Position numbers and translations under genes: made by a program
Notes under the pieces: model-generated
Database searches by the model: none
What the model was told of the DNA's origin: nothing
The model's input: the letters and a program-made list of their open reading frames with translations, nothing else
Shown: one piece after another, positions 29,782-38,944 of the stretch
Numbering within the stretch: position 1 is the stretch's first letter
How the letters are laid out: each line of letters opens with the position of its first letter
DNA from: an uncultured Croceicoccus sp.
Lineage (GTDB): Bacteria; Pseudomonadota; Alphaproteobacteria; Sphingomonadales; Sphingomonadaceae
Assembly: GCF_947496385.1 (NCBI RefSeq)
Contig: NZ_CANMCP010000001.1
Location: forward strand, 124,001 to 188,000
Reading direction: 5' to 3'
Length of the DNA: 64,000 nucleotides

Positions 29782-30441
29782 ATGGCACTGATCCCCGAAG
29801 CAGAGGTCGAAACCGTATTTCGCCGGCTGTCCGATGCGATGCCGGGCCGCACCCCCGATGCGAAGGGACCGAAGGGACAGCCCGACGCGTTCCGCTCCTG
29901 CATCTCCTGCATGTTGTCGGCGCAATCGCTCGACCGGAATACGGCGGCTGCGGCGCGCGCGCTGTTCGCGCTGGCTGAAACGCCGGAGGCGATGCTCAGG
30001 CTCGACGACGCGGCCATCGCCGATGCGATCCGCCCGTGCGGCCTCTACAACATGAAGACGCGCAATATCCGCGCCTTTTGCGCGGCCCTGCTCGACCGGC
30101 ATGGCGGCACGGTGCCCGACACGCGCGCGGGGCTGATGGCATTGCCCGGCATCGGGCGGAAATGCGCCGATATCGTGCTGTCCTTCACCTTCGGGCGCGC
30201 CGTGATCGCGGTCGACACCCATGTGCACCGCGTCTGCAACCGGATCGGCCTGACCGATGCGAAGACCGCCGACCGCACCGCGGCCCAGCTGGAGGAGCGC
30301 GCGCCCGACTGGGCGATGCAGGACGGGCATTTCTGGCTCATCCAGTTCGGGAAGCGCATCTGCCGCGCGCGCAGCCCGCTTTGCGAGCGATGCCCGGTCG
30401 TCAACCATTGCCTGTGGTACGAGGCGAACCGCGCGCATTGA
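29782..30441 (+). CDS. nth: Endonuclease III (DNA glycosylase/AP lyase)
   Basis: 219 residues. It removes oxidised pyrimidines from DNA in base excision repair. The helix-hairpin-helix has LPGIGRKCADIVL with catalytic K127, followed by D145 in VDTHVHRV. The iron-sulfur loop has C194, C201, C204 and C210 in the family spacing C-x6-C-x2-C-x5-C. Length matches E. coli Nth (211). It starts 34 bp after the repeat that separates it from guaA. Confidence 0.95.
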   Translation: MALIPEAEVETVFRRLSDAMPGRTPDAKGPKGQPDAFRSCISCMLSAQSLDRNTAAAARALFALAETPEAMLRLDDAAIADAIRPCGLYNMKTRNIRAFCAALLDRHGGTVPDTRAGLMALPGIGRKCADIVLSFTFGRAVIAVDTHVHRVCNRIGLTDAKTADRTAAQLEERAPDWAMQDGHFWLIQFGKRICRARSPLCERCPVVNHCLWYEANRAH

Positions 30442-30528
30442 CCGGAACCGTTTTGCCGTTCACGCTTTGCCAAGATGGCCCCATCGATCCAGACCCGATC
30501 CACGCAACCGGGGCCGTGGGAGCGAGAC

Positions 30529-30768
30529 ATGGCCGACAAACGCGATACGCAGACCCCTTTTCCACACATGCCGACCGACATGGGCATGCCGATGCTGGCA
30601 GCGTGGATGGAGATGTGGATGTGGCCGATCACCATGATGGCGCGCATGATGGGCAGCGGCGAATACCGCCCCGATGCGGAGCCGGAGATCGACCGCGCCT
30701 GCAAGGACAGCCAGCTCCCCGTGCCCAACCCGATTCAGAAATCCGCCGATAGCGACATCTTCGCCTGA
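30529..30768 (+). CDS. Met-rich small protein, unknown function
   Basis: 79 residues. The central part is strongly Met- and Trp-rich (MPTDMGMPMLAAWMEMWMWPITMMARMMG), followed by a polar tail. This is a short amphipathic or membrane-seeking helix rather than a clear membrane span. GGGAG (30518-30522) precedes the ATG at 30529. A terminator follows. Family not recognised; similar small proteins may exist in sphingomonads but were not checked. Confidence 0.6.
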   Translation: MADKRDTQTPFPHMPTDMGMPMLAAWMEMWMWPITMMARMMGSGEYRPDAEPEIDRACKDSQLPVPNPIQKSADSDIFA

Positions 30769-30797
30769 TCGCGGCGCGTCATAAAGAAGCGCATGAA

Positions 30798-30831
30798 AAA
30801 GGGCGGCACCCGGTGACAGGTGCCGCCCTTT
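30798..30831. terminator. Bidirectional terminator
   Basis: Arms 30798-30810 and 30819-30831 (AAAGGGCGGCACC) are perfect inverted repeats. It serves the Met-rich gene (+) and the thiolase gene (-). Confidence 0.9.
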
Positions 30832-30854
30832 CGCTTGCGCGGTGAACGCAGGCG

Positions 30855-32039
30855 TTAGCTCACGTTTTCCCAGATCGCGGCGATGCCCTGACCGCCGCCG
30901 ATGCACATGGTGGTGAGGCCCATCTTCGCCTTCTGACGGCGCATTTCATAGGCGAGCTTCGTCGTCAGGATCGCGCCCGTCGCGCCGATCGGATGGCCGA
31001 GCGAGATGCCGCTGCCGTTGGGGTTCACCTTCGCATTGTCGAACGCCATCTCGTTGACAACGGCGCAGGCCTGCGCGGCGAAAGCCTCGTTCGATTCGAT
31101 CACGTCGAGCGCGTCCTTGTCGATGCCCGCACGTTTCAGCGCGGCCTTCGTCGCCGGGACCGGGCCGATGCCCATGTATTGCGGGTCGACGCCGGCGTGG
31201 CCATAGGCGACGAGCCGCATCATCGGGGTGAGGTTATGCTCCTTCACCGCGGCCTCGCTGGCGAGGATCACGGCCGATGCACCGTCGTTGATGCCCGATG
31301 CATTGCCCGCGGTCACGGTGCCGCCTTCCTTCTTGAACACGGTGCGCAGGCCGGCAAGCTTGTCCGCGCTCGTGCCCGCCTTCACATGTTCGTCGGTGTC
31401 GAAGGTCGCGACATTGCGGCCCTGGCGCACCTCGACGGGCACGATCTCGTCCTTGAACCAGCCCTTCTCGATCGCGTGGGCGGCGCGGCGCTGGCTTTCG
31501 GCGGCGAGCTCGTCCTGCATCTCGCGGGTGATGCCGTATTTGTCGGCGACATTCTCCGCCGTCATGCCCATGTGATATTCGTGGAAGGGATCGTGCAAAG
31601 CGCCCAGCATGCCGTCCTTCACCGTGGCGTCACCCATTTTCAGGCCCCAGCGCGCGCCGGTCATGAAATAGGGTGCCCGGCTCATCACCTCGCACCCGCC
31701 GCCGACCGCGATCTCGCAATCGCCGAGCGCGATCATCTGCGCCGCCGACACGATCGCCTGAAGTCCCGACCCGCACAGCCGGTTGACGGTCATGGCGGGC
31801 GCCTCGTGCGGGATGCCGGCCTCGACCGCGGCGATGCGGCTGACATAGGCGTCGCTCGGCTCGCACGGGACGACATTGCCCATCACCACGTGGCCGACCA
31901 CCTCGGGGGAAAGCCCCGCGCGTTCGAGAGCGGCGGCAATGACCTTCCCGCCAAGATTGCCGGGCTTCGCTTCCTTGAAGGCGCCGCCGAACGTGCCGAT
32001 GGCGGTGCGTGCGGCGGAAACAACGTAGATGTCCTTCAT
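30855..32039 (-). CDS. Acetyl-CoA C-acetyltransferase (thiolase)
   Basis: 394 residues. It condenses two acetyl-CoA or cleaves 3-ketoacyl-CoA. The catalytic Cys is C89 (NRLCGSGLQAI), the His is H349 (GHPIGATGA) and the second Cys is C379 (CIGGGQG). NEAFAAQA is the usual active-site Asn segment. It resembles biosynthetic thiolases used in polyhydroxybutyrate or ketone metabolism, but sequence alone does not separate PhaA from AtoB/FadA-like roles. TTGGAGAA precedes the ATG at 32039. It is divergent from nadB. Confidence 0.9.
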   Translation of the reverse strand: MKDIYVVSAARTAIGTFGGAFKEAKPGNLGGKVIAAALERAGLSPEVVGHVVMGNVVPCEPSDAYVSRIAAVEAGIPHEAPAMTVNRLCGSGLQAIVSAAQMIALGDCEIAVGGGCEVMSRAPYFMTGARWGLKMGDATVKDGMLGALHDPFHEYHMGMTAENVADKYGITREMQDELAAESQRRAAHAIEKGWFKDEIVPVEVRQGRNVATFDTDEHVKAGTSADKLAGLRTVFKKEGGTVTAGNASGINDGASAVILASEAAVKEHNLTPMMRLVAYGHAGVDPQYMGIGPVPATKAALKRAGIDKDALDVIESNEAFAAQACAVVNEMAFDNAKVNPNGSGISLGHPIGATGAILTTKLAYEMRRQKAKMGLTTMCIGGGQGIAAIWENVS

Positions 32040-32269
32040 GGTCGGGTTCTCCAATGGTGAATTTGACATGGGGGTTAGGCAAATTTCGCCCCGAATGCCA
32101 GTGGTAGGCGCCGACCTGCCCGATTGAAGAGGGCAGGGGGCGGACAGCGCCCGCGAAAACGCGCGCTTGCCATGGGTGCGAATCGAATGGCATGGCCGCG
32201 TCACGACGACCGTAAACGAGGACACCACCGCATGACCACCATCGCCCCGTGCAGCCCCGGTTTCCCCGG

Positions 32270-33877
32270 ATGAGCGATTATGACGTCATCATCGTCGGGT
32301 CGGGGGCGGCGGGATTGTCGGCGGCGCTGGTGCTGGCCGAGCGGGCGCGCGTCCTCGTGCTGGCCAAGGGCGCACTCGATGCCGGTTCCACCGCGTGGGC
32401 GCAGGGGGGCATCGCCGCCGTGCTGGATGCGGGCGATACGTTCGAGGATCACATCCGCGACACGATGGTGGCGGGCGCGGGGCTCAACCGGCGTGAGGCG
32501 GTCGAATATGTCATCGAACAGGCGCCCAAGGCGATTCAGCGGCTGATCGACCTCGGCGTGCCGTTCAATACCGACGGGCAATCGCTCCACCTCACGCGCG
32601 AAGGGGGGCATTCGCATCGCCGGATCGTGCATGTCGACGACGCGACCGGCTGGGCGGTGCAGGATGCGTTGCTGCGTGCCGCCGATGCGCACCCCAACAT
32701 CACCATGCGGCCCAACATGGTCGCGATCGACCTCATCGGCGACCGCCACCGCACGGAACCGGAAGGCGGGCAGAAGATCTGGGGCGTCTACGCGCTCGAT
32801 GCGGCGAAGGAGGCCGGGCAGAAAGGCCGGGTCGAGGCATTGACCGCGCGGGCCACCATCCTCGCCACCGGCGGGGCGGGGCGCACCTACCTGTTCAGCA
32901 CGGCGCCGCGCGGGGCGACCGGCGACGGCATCGCGATGGCGTGGCGCGCCGGGTGCCGCGTGTCGAACATGGAATTCATGCAGTTCCACCCGACCTGCCT
33001 CTACAATCTCGACGTGAAGAATTTCCTCATCACCGAGGCCGTGCGCGGTGAGGGCGGCATATTGAAGCTCCCGCCCGAGGCCGGGACCGAGGCCGGGCGC
33101 CGCTTCATGCCCGATTTCGACCAGCGGCTCGAACTCGCCCCGCGCGACATAGTGGCCCGCGCCATCGACCATGAAATCAAGCGGCTCGGCCTCGATTACG
33201 TGCATCTCGACATCAGCCACCGCGAACCGGAATTCGTGCGCGAACATTTCCCGACGATCCACGAACGGCTGCTGAAACTCGGCATCGACATGACGGTGCA
33301 GCCGATCCCCGTCGTCCCGGCACAGCATTACACCTGCGGCGGGGTGCGGGTCGACATGGCGGGGCGCGCGGACCTGCCCGGCCTATACGCGATCGGCGAA
33401 TGTTCGGACACCGGCCTGCACGGGGCGAATCGCCTCGCGTCGAATTCGCTGCTCGAATGTTTCGTGTTCGGCGATGCCTCGGCGCGCGACATCCTGGCGC
33501 GGATGGACGATCTGCCGCCGCCGCCGCCGGTCCGCCCATGGGACGAAAGCCGGGTCAGCGCCGCCGACGAGGAGGTGGTGATCAAGCAGAACTGGACCGA
33601 GATCCGCCGCTTCATGTGGAACTACGTCGGCATCGTGCGCACGGATAAACGCATGGAGCGCGCGGCCAATCGCATTCGCCTGCTCAATGACGAGGTGAAG
33701 GAATATTACGGCAATTTCCGCGTCACGCAGGACCTGATCGAATTGCGCAACCTGTTGCAGACCGCCGATCTCATCGTGCGCAGCGCGCGGCGCCGCAAGG
33801 AAAGCCGCGGGCTGCATTTCAACGCCGACTATCCGCTGACCGACGAGGTGGCGCGCGACACGGTGATCGTACCGTGA
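32270..33877 (+). CDS. nadB: L-aspartate oxidase
   Basis: 535 residues. It oxidises L-aspartate to iminoaspartate, the first step of NAD synthesis. The FAD-binding N-terminus is VIIVGSGAAGLSAAL. Family motifs follow: GGIAAVLDAGDTFEDHIRDTMVAGAGLN, HRRIVHVDDATG, NMEFMQFHPTCLY and GLHGANRLASNSLLECFVFG. The C-terminal helical domain ends near RKESRGLHFNADYPLTD. The ATG at 32270 is chosen; an upstream GTG at 32249 is possible. nadA and nadC are not in the window. Alone on its strand, followed by a convergent gene 15 bp away. Confidence 0.95.
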   Translation: MSDYDVIIVGSGAAGLSAALVLAERARVLVLAKGALDAGSTAWAQGGIAAVLDAGDTFEDHIRDTMVAGAGLNRREAVEYVIEQAPKAIQRLIDLGVPFNTDGQSLHLTREGGHSHRRIVHVDDATGWAVQDALLRAADAHPNITMRPNMVAIDLIGDRHRTEPEGGQKIWGVYALDAAKEAGQKGRVEALTARATILATGGAGRTYLFSTAPRGATGDGIAMAWRAGCRVSNMEFMQFHPTCLYNLDVKNFLITEAVRGEGGILKLPPEAGTEAGRRFMPDFDQRLELAPRDIVARAIDHEIKRLGLDYVHLDISHREPEFVREHFPTIHERLLKLGIDMTVQPIPVVPAQHYTCGGVRVDMAGRADLPGLYAIGECSDTGLHGANRLASNSLLECFVFGDASARDILARMDDLPPPPPVRPWDESRVSAADEEVVIKQNWTEIRRFMWNYVGIVRTDKRMERAANRIRLLNDEVKEYYGNFRVTQDLIELRNLLQTADLIVRSARRRKESRGLHFNADYPLTDEVARDTVIVP

Positions 33878-33892
33878 CGCGCGCGGCGGCGC

Positions 33893-34129
33893 CTAGAAGA
33901 ACAGCCGCCCGATCAGGATGAGCGCCATTCCGCCGAGGATGGAGGCGAGGCAGCCCGCCCGGTGGAAATCGGAGCGCCCCCGGCTCGTCACCAGCCCGGC
34001 GAGCAGCGAACCGCCAATGCCGAGCGCGATGGTGGCGAAGAACCCCATGTCCACCTCGCCGGGAAAGAAGAAACGCGCCAGGACGCCGATGACCGCGCCC
34101 GATACGATGGCGCCGATGATGTTGAGCAT
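33893..34129 (-). CDS. GlsB/YeaQ/YmgE-family membrane protein
   Basis: 78 residues. Three short membrane helices, with the family pattern IIGAIVSGAVIGVLARFFFPG, then FFATIALGIGGSLLAGLV, and a C-terminal helix ending IGRLFF. These proteins are often stress-induced, but their function is unknown. AAGGATCC precedes the ATG at 34129. The stop is 15 bp from the nadB stop. Confidence 0.85.
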   Translation of the reverse strand: MLNIIGAIVSGAVIGVLARFFFPGEVDMGFFATIALGIGGSLLAGLVTSRGRSDFHRAGCLASILGGMALILIGRLFF

Positions 34130-34523
34130 GGGGTAGGATCCTTTCCGGCAAACGCCTTGAACACGAAGGGTGGGATAGGTTCGCAAAACGCAGGATGCAA
34201 ACCCTCCCGGCGGGGAGGTGCGGCATGCGAATTTCGGCCGTGGAAAAAAAATCGCAAGATTTCGCTTGCATCGCGCGGGGGCCAGCTTTGCCCGCGCGTC
34301 GCGGCCCGTTCGGGCGGTCCGGGCATCGCAACGGGTGGCGGCATGCGTATTGACAGCGGGCCTGCTTTTATAGAGACATACCACCCATCGACACGATCTG
34401 GGCGGCAAAACGCTACATATCGGTGTTCTGGCTTTTTTTGGTCGTTATCGCTGCAATCGTTCCGGGGCTATGTTTCCGGGCGCTGCGGTGCTGCGACCGC
34501 AGGTTCGGCAGGTGGGCAAATCC
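34130..34523. other. 394-bp region upstream of nrdA
   Basis: No gene with good support. TTGACA occurs at 34350-34355, but the nearest TATAGA is only 13 bp away, too close for a standard promoter. ACGCTACATATCGGTGT (about 34411-34427) faintly resembles an NrdR box with one extra base. A 42-codon frame at 34225 has GGGAGGTG before it but looks random. Confidence 0.4.
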
Positions 34524-36560
34524 ATGGATTTCAAGGACGGAGACGACGCGCAGGTGACTTCGACAGCTGGGGATATCGACATGTTCGCCGACACGGTGGA
34601 GCAGAAGGAAAAGCCGGCGAAGAAGGCCCGCACCGCCGCGCCTGCAAAAACGCCCGCCGCAGAAACCGAAACGGTGGAGACCGCCACCGCGTCGGCCATG
34701 GCCAACATGGTGAGCGAGGTCGCCAAGGCCGCCGCTGCAAAACCGCTGTCCTCGCATGACATTGCCGAGCGCCGCTTTGCCATCACCACCGATGACAGCC
34801 GCGATGCGCTGCTCACCGATTTCGGCAAGGAAACGCTGAACGACCGGTACCTGCTGCCGAACGAAAGCTATCAGGATCTGTTCGCGCGCGTCGCCGACGC
34901 CTATGCCGATGACGAGGCGCATGCGCAGCGGCTCTACGACTATATCTCGCGGCTGTGGTTCATGCCCGCGACGCCGGTGCTGTCCAATGGCGGCACCGGG
35001 CGCGGCCTGCCGATTTCGTGCTATCTCAATTCGGTGGAGGACAGCCTCGAGGGGATCGTCAACACCTGGAACGAGAATGTCTGGCTGGCGAGCCGCGGCG
35101 GCGGGATCGGCACATATTGGGGCAGCGTGCGCGGCATTGGCGAGCCGGTGGGTTTGAACGGCAAGACCAGCGGCATCATCCCCTTCGTCCGCGTGATGGA
35201 CAGCCTGACCCTCGCCATTTCGCAGGGTTCGCTGCGCCGCGGATCGGCGGCGTGCTATCTCGACGTGTCGCACCCGGAGATCGAGGAATTCCTCGAAATC
35301 CGTAAACCCTCGGGCGATTTCAACCGCAAGGCGCTGAACCTGCATCACGGCGTCCTGCTGACCGACGAATTCATGGAAGCGGTCCGCAACGGCGACGAGT
35401 TTCAGCTGCGCTCCCCCCGCGACGGCAGCGCCCGCGCGACCGTCGATGCGCGCTCCCTGTTTCAGAAGCTCGTCGAAACCCGGCTGCAGACGGGCGAGCC
35501 CTATATCGTGTTCTCCGACACGGTGAACCGCATGATGCCGAAACATCACCGCGATTTGGGCCTCAAGGTCAGCACGTCGAACCTGTGCAGCGAGATCACA
35601 CTGCCCACGGGTCGCGACCATCTCGGCAACGATCGCACGGCGGTGTGCTGTCTCTCCTCGCTCAATCTCGAAACCTGGGACGAATGGCACAAGGACGAGA
35701 TGTTCATCGAGGACGTGATGCGTTTCCTCGACAACGTGCTGCAGGATTATATCGACCGTGCGCCCGATGAAATGGCCCGCGCGAAATATTCGGCGGAGCG
35801 TGAGCGCAGCGTCGGCATGGGGGTCATGGGCTTCCACTCGTTCCTGCAGAAGAAGAACATCGGTTTCGAAACCGCCATGGCAAAGGCCTGGAACCTGAAA
35901 ATGTTCCAGCATATCAATGCCCGCGCGAACGAAGCGTCGATGATGCTGGCCAAGGAGCGCGGCCCGTGCCCCGACGCCGCCGATCAGGGCGCGATGGAAC
36001 GCTTCAGCTGCAAGATGGCGATCGCGCCGACCGCGTCGATCTCGATCATCTGCGGCGGGACGAGCGCGTGCATCGAGCCGATCCCGGCCAATATCTACAC
36101 GCACAAGACATTGTCGGGCAGCTTCATCGTGAAGAACCCGTATCTGGAAAAGATCCTGCGCGAGAAGTCGAAGGATTCGGCCAATGTGTGGAACTCGATC
36201 CTCGAACGCGGCGGATCGGTGCAGCATCTCGACTTCCTCTCGCCCGAGGAAAAGGCGGTGTTCAAGACGAGCTTCGAAATCGATCAGCGCTGGCTGCTCG
36301 AATTCGCGGGCGACCGGACGCCCTATATCGACCAGGCGCAGTCGCTGAACCTCTTCATCCCGGCCGATGTCGACAAGTGGGATCTCGCCATGCTGCATTT
36401 CCGGGCGTGGGAGATGGGGATCAAGTCGCTCTACTACCTGCGCTCCAAATCGGTGCAGCGCGCTGGCTTCGCCGGCGGGGTGGAGGCGGACAACACCATC
36501 GATCCTGCGAAATACGAGCTGCCGACGACCGATTACGACGAGTGCCTCGCCTGTCAGTAA
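34524..36560 (+). CDS. nrdA: Ribonucleoside-diphosphate reductase, large (alpha) subunit
   Basis: 678 residues, the catalytic subunit of class I ribonucleotide reductase. Active-site cysteines: C166 (LPISCYL), C355 with N353 and E357 (SNLCSEI), and C375/C376 (VCCLSSLNL). The C-terminal redox pair is C674 and C677 (ECLACQ). The first ~90 residues are low-complexity Ala/Glu/Lys/Thr and show no ATP-cone, so overall activity inhibition by dATP may be absent or handled elsewhere. AGGTGG precedes the ATG at 34524. NrdB is 30 kb upstream, so the enzyme is encoded by two separated loci. Confidence 0.95.
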   Translation: MDFKDGDDAQVTSTAGDIDMFADTVEQKEKPAKKARTAAPAKTPAAETETVETATASAMANMVSEVAKAAAAKPLSSHDIAERRFAITTDDSRDALLTDFGKETLNDRYLLPNESYQDLFARVADAYADDEAHAQRLYDYISRLWFMPATPVLSNGGTGRGLPISCYLNSVEDSLEGIVNTWNENVWLASRGGGIGTYWGSVRGIGEPVGLNGKTSGIIPFVRVMDSLTLAISQGSLRRGSAACYLDVSHPEIEEFLEIRKPSGDFNRKALNLHHGVLLTDEFMEAVRNGDEFQLRSPRDGSARATVDARSLFQKLVETRLQTGEPYIVFSDTVNRMMPKHHRDLGLKVSTSNLCSEITLPTGRDHLGNDRTAVCCLSSLNLETWDEWHKDEMFIEDVMRFLDNVLQDYIDRAPDEMARAKYSAERERSVGMGVMGFHSFLQKKNIGFETAMAKAWNLKMFQHINARANEASMMLAKERGPCPDAADQGAMERFSCKMAIAPTASISIICGGTSACIEPIPANIYTHKTLSGSFIVKNPYLEKILREKSKDSANVWNSILERGGSVQHLDFLSPEEKAVFKTSFEIDQRWLLEFAGDRTPYIDQAQSLNLFIPADVDKWDLAMLHFRAWEMGIKSLYYLRSKSVQRAGFAGGVEADNTIDPAKYELPTTDYDECLACQ

Positions 36561-36561
36561 G

Positions 36562-36595
36562 CGACGGGGCGCGGGTTTCGAAGCCCGCGCCCGTC
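36562..36595. terminator. Possible hairpin after nrdA
   Basis: A 12-13 bp stem with one bulge (arms near 36563-36575 and 36583-36595) lies between the convergent nrdA and reductase genes. There is no T-run, so it is only a weak terminator candidate. Confidence 0.4.
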
Positions 36596-36608
36596 TGCGG
36601 TCCAGGCG

Positions 36609-37904
36609 TCAGCCGCTCGCGCGGATCATCGCCTCGATATCGGTGAACTTCTCCCGCGGGGCGCCGTCGCGCGCGGCGCCGGTTTCCGCCTCCTCGATCC
36701 GTTTCCAGTCGCGGAAGGTCACGATGTCGAGCCCGCGCTCTGCCGCCAATGCGTCGAAACCTTCGCGGCCCTGCTTGCCCGCGGGGTCGGCCATGTCGGC
36801 GGCGATCTTGTCGATGATGGCAAAGCCGTCGGGCTTGTTCGTGCCGATGGTGCCGGTCGGCCCGCGCCGTGCCCAGCCCACGCAATACAGCCCGTCACCT
36901 ACGCGCCCGTCGTCATTGGCGATGCGGCCCTGTTTTTCATCAAAAGGCACGCCGGGGATCGGCACGCTGCGATAGCCGATCGCGCTGACCACGAGACCAC
37001 AGGGAATGTCGTACGTCTCCCCCGTGCCGACCGGGCGGCCATCGTCCAGCCGCGTCCGCTCCACCGTGACGGCGGCGACGCGATCCTCACCCACGATGCG
37101 CACGGGCGAGGCGAAGAAGTCGAATTCGATGGCGAGCGGCTTGTCGCCGGCGCGGTTCTGCGCGAACTGGCGCAGCAGGGCGACCGACTTGCGCTGTCCG
37201 GGGTCCAGCGCCTCATCCTCGCTCTCGGGCGGAAGATCGTCCGGCGCCACAATGGGCACCGCCCGTTCCAGCTCGCCCAGCTCGCCCAGCTCCTTGGGCG
37301 TCATCGCGATCTGATGCGGCCCGCGCCGCCCCAGCACCACGATCCGGCGCAGCCGCGACGCGTTCAACCCGTCGAGCGCATGGGCGACGATGTCCGACCC
37401 TGCAAATTCGCGGGCGGTCTTGGCGAGGATCCGCGCGATGTCGAGCGCCACATTGCCATTGCCGATGACGACCGCGGTTTCGGCGGCAAGGTCCGGCGCC
37501 AGCCCGGCGAATTGCGGATGCCCGTTGTACCAGCCCACAAACTCGGCGCTGCCATGCACGCCCGTCAGCTCCTCGCCCGCGATGCCGAGCGCGCGGTCCC
37601 GCGGCGCGCCGGTCGCCAGCACCACCGCATCGTAAAGCGATTGCAGCTGCGCGATCTCGATATCGGTGCCGATGGAAATATTGCCGACAAAGCGCACGTT
37701 CTCGGTCAGCGCGGTCTTTTCATAGCGCATCGCGACCTTCTTGATCGTCTGGTGATCGGGCGCGACGCCGGTGCGGATAAGGCCATAGGGCACGGGAAGC
37801 CGGTCGAACACGTCGACGCGCACATCGTCGCCCCATTGCTTCAGCGCGGCTTCGGCGGTGTAGTAGCCGGCCGGGCCCGACCCGATGATGGCGATGTGAC
37901 GCAT
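36609..37904 (-). CDS. Ferredoxin/adrenodoxin-NADP+ reductase-like (FprA type)
   Basis: 431 residues. The FAD site is AIIGSGPAGYYTAEAA at the N-terminus and the NADP site is VVIGNGNVALDIARIL at about 146-161. DRLPVPYGLIRTGVAPDHQ is the family signature, and the C-terminus has CVGWARRGPTGTIGTNKPDGF. It moves electrons between NADPH and a ferredoxin. A P450 lies 5 kb away, so it could supply electrons to it, but this is an inference. AAGGAAAG precedes the ATG at 37904. Confidence 0.88.
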   Translation of the reverse strand: MRHIAIIGSGPAGYYTAEAALKQWGDDVRVDVFDRLPVPYGLIRTGVAPDHQTIKKVAMRYEKTALTENVRFVGNISIGTDIEIAQLQSLYDAVVLATGAPRDRALGIAGEELTGVHGSAEFVGWYNGHPQFAGLAPDLAAETAVVIGNGNVALDIARILAKTAREFAGSDIVAHALDGLNASRLRRIVVLGRRGPHQIAMTPKELGELGELERAVPIVAPDDLPPESEDEALDPGQRKSVALLRQFAQNRAGDKPLAIEFDFFASPVRIVGEDRVAAVTVERTRLDDGRPVGTGETYDIPCGLVVSAIGYRSVPIPGVPFDEKQGRIANDDGRVGDGLYCVGWARRGPTGTIGTNKPDGFAIIDKIAADMADPAGKQGREGFDALAAERGLDIVTFRDWKRIEEAETGAARDGAPREKFTDIEAMIRASG

Positions 37905-38000
37905 GGCGCTTTCCTTCCCGTCATGGCCGCGCGCCTTCGCGGGCGAGGCCGATGGTTTTCCGGCGCGATGGTATCGAAGCCCCGCGAAAAGAAAAGCGGT

Positions 38001-38864
38001 TCAGGCCGCCTGCCGCCCGGCGCCCGCGGCGGAGCCGGCATCCGACGCGCGCGGGGCCGCGCGCTCATCCCCCTCCGCGGCGAAAAACCGTTTCAGCCGC
38101 GGCAACACCCGTTCGGGCGAGGCGGGCGGCGCCAGATGGCCGCCGCTCTTCAATTCGAACGTTTCGGCCGAGGGCAGGGCGCAGCGCAGGAACTGATTAT
38201 GCGCGACCGGCACGACCATATCGTCGTCCGTCCCCACGATGAGCACCGGCACCCGCACGAACGGCAACAGCGGCAGCACGCTCCACCCCGCGAGCGCGAA
38301 CAGCTGTCCCGTCACCCCGGCGGGCGTCGGCGCGGCGAGGCGGGTGAGAAGCCCTGCGCCCGCGCCGCCTTCCTTCAGCATGGCGGACAGGTTCCGGCTC
38401 ATCCGGCGCGGATCGGCATATTCGCGCGGATCCATCAGCCGCGCGATCATCTCCGCATCGCCGAGCGGGAGCGGCATGCCCGACGTCGTCGACACCAGCA
38501 CGAGCCGCCGCACGTGATTCTGCGCCTGCACCGCGACCTGCTGCGCCAGCGCGCCGCCCCACGAAAAGCCGAGGCAATCGAACGCCTCGCCCGGATAAAG
38601 CGTGTCCATCATCGCGGTGATGTCGCGGGCGATGCACGCCATGGCATAGGGCATGGCCGGATCGGGCGATCCGCCGCATCCCGGCATGTCGGGGATGACG
38701 ATGCGCCGCCCGGCAAAACCGGACGCCAGCCCTTCGAGCAGGGCGGTGTTGAACCCGATTCCATTGAGCAGCAGCAGCGGCGGCATCGCAGACGAACCGT
38801 CCGGATTCGTCGCGACATTGAGGGTGCGGCGGCCCGCCTTGATACGGGAATTGTTAAATTTCAT
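38001..38864 (-). CDS. Alpha/beta hydrolase, PHA-depolymerase-like
   Basis: 287 residues. It has the alpha/beta hydrolase fold, with nucleophile S101 in GFSWGGALAQQV. The acid lies in VGTDDDMVVP and the His in SGGHLAPP. PLLLLNGIGFNTALLEGL, MPGCGGSPDPAMPY and DPREYADPRRM closely resemble intracellular medium-chain polyhydroxyalkanoate depolymerases (PhaZ). A general esterase cannot be excluded. It may link to the thiolase at 30855, but no PHA synthase is in the window. Divergent from lepA. Confidence 0.8.
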   Translation of the reverse strand: MKFNNSRIKAGRRTLNVATNPDGSSAMPPLLLLNGIGFNTALLEGLASGFAGRRIVIPDMPGCGGSPDPAMPYAMACIARDITAMMDTLYPGEAFDCLGFSWGGALAQQVAVQAQNHVRRLVLVSTTSGMPLPLGDAEMIARLMDPREYADPRRMSRNLSAMLKEGGAGAGLLTRLAAPTPAGVTGQLFALAGWSVLPLLPFVRVPVLIVGTDDDMVVPVAHNQFLRCALPSAETFELKSGGHLAPPASPERVLPRLKRFFAAEGDERAAPRASDAGSAAGAGRQAA

Positions 38865-38944
38865 GTCCGCGCCTTATCATCCGATCGCGCACAGGCACAG
38901 CACTAGTTGCTGACAGCGCCGTACAGGCGGGCTAAGGGGCGCGC

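Noticed and set aside
30444-30466. GGAAC and CGCT before the Met-rich gene
   Set aside because: The spacer is 14 nt, below the range accepted for EcfG promoters.
34225-34353. A 42-codon frame with GGGAGGTG upstream, before nrdA
   Set aside because: The composition is Arg/Gly/Pro-rich and random-looking, with no terminator after it.
34350-34374. TTGACA and TATAGA as a sigma-70 promoter for nrdA
   Set aside because: The spacer is only 13 bp, too short for a working sigma-70 promoter.
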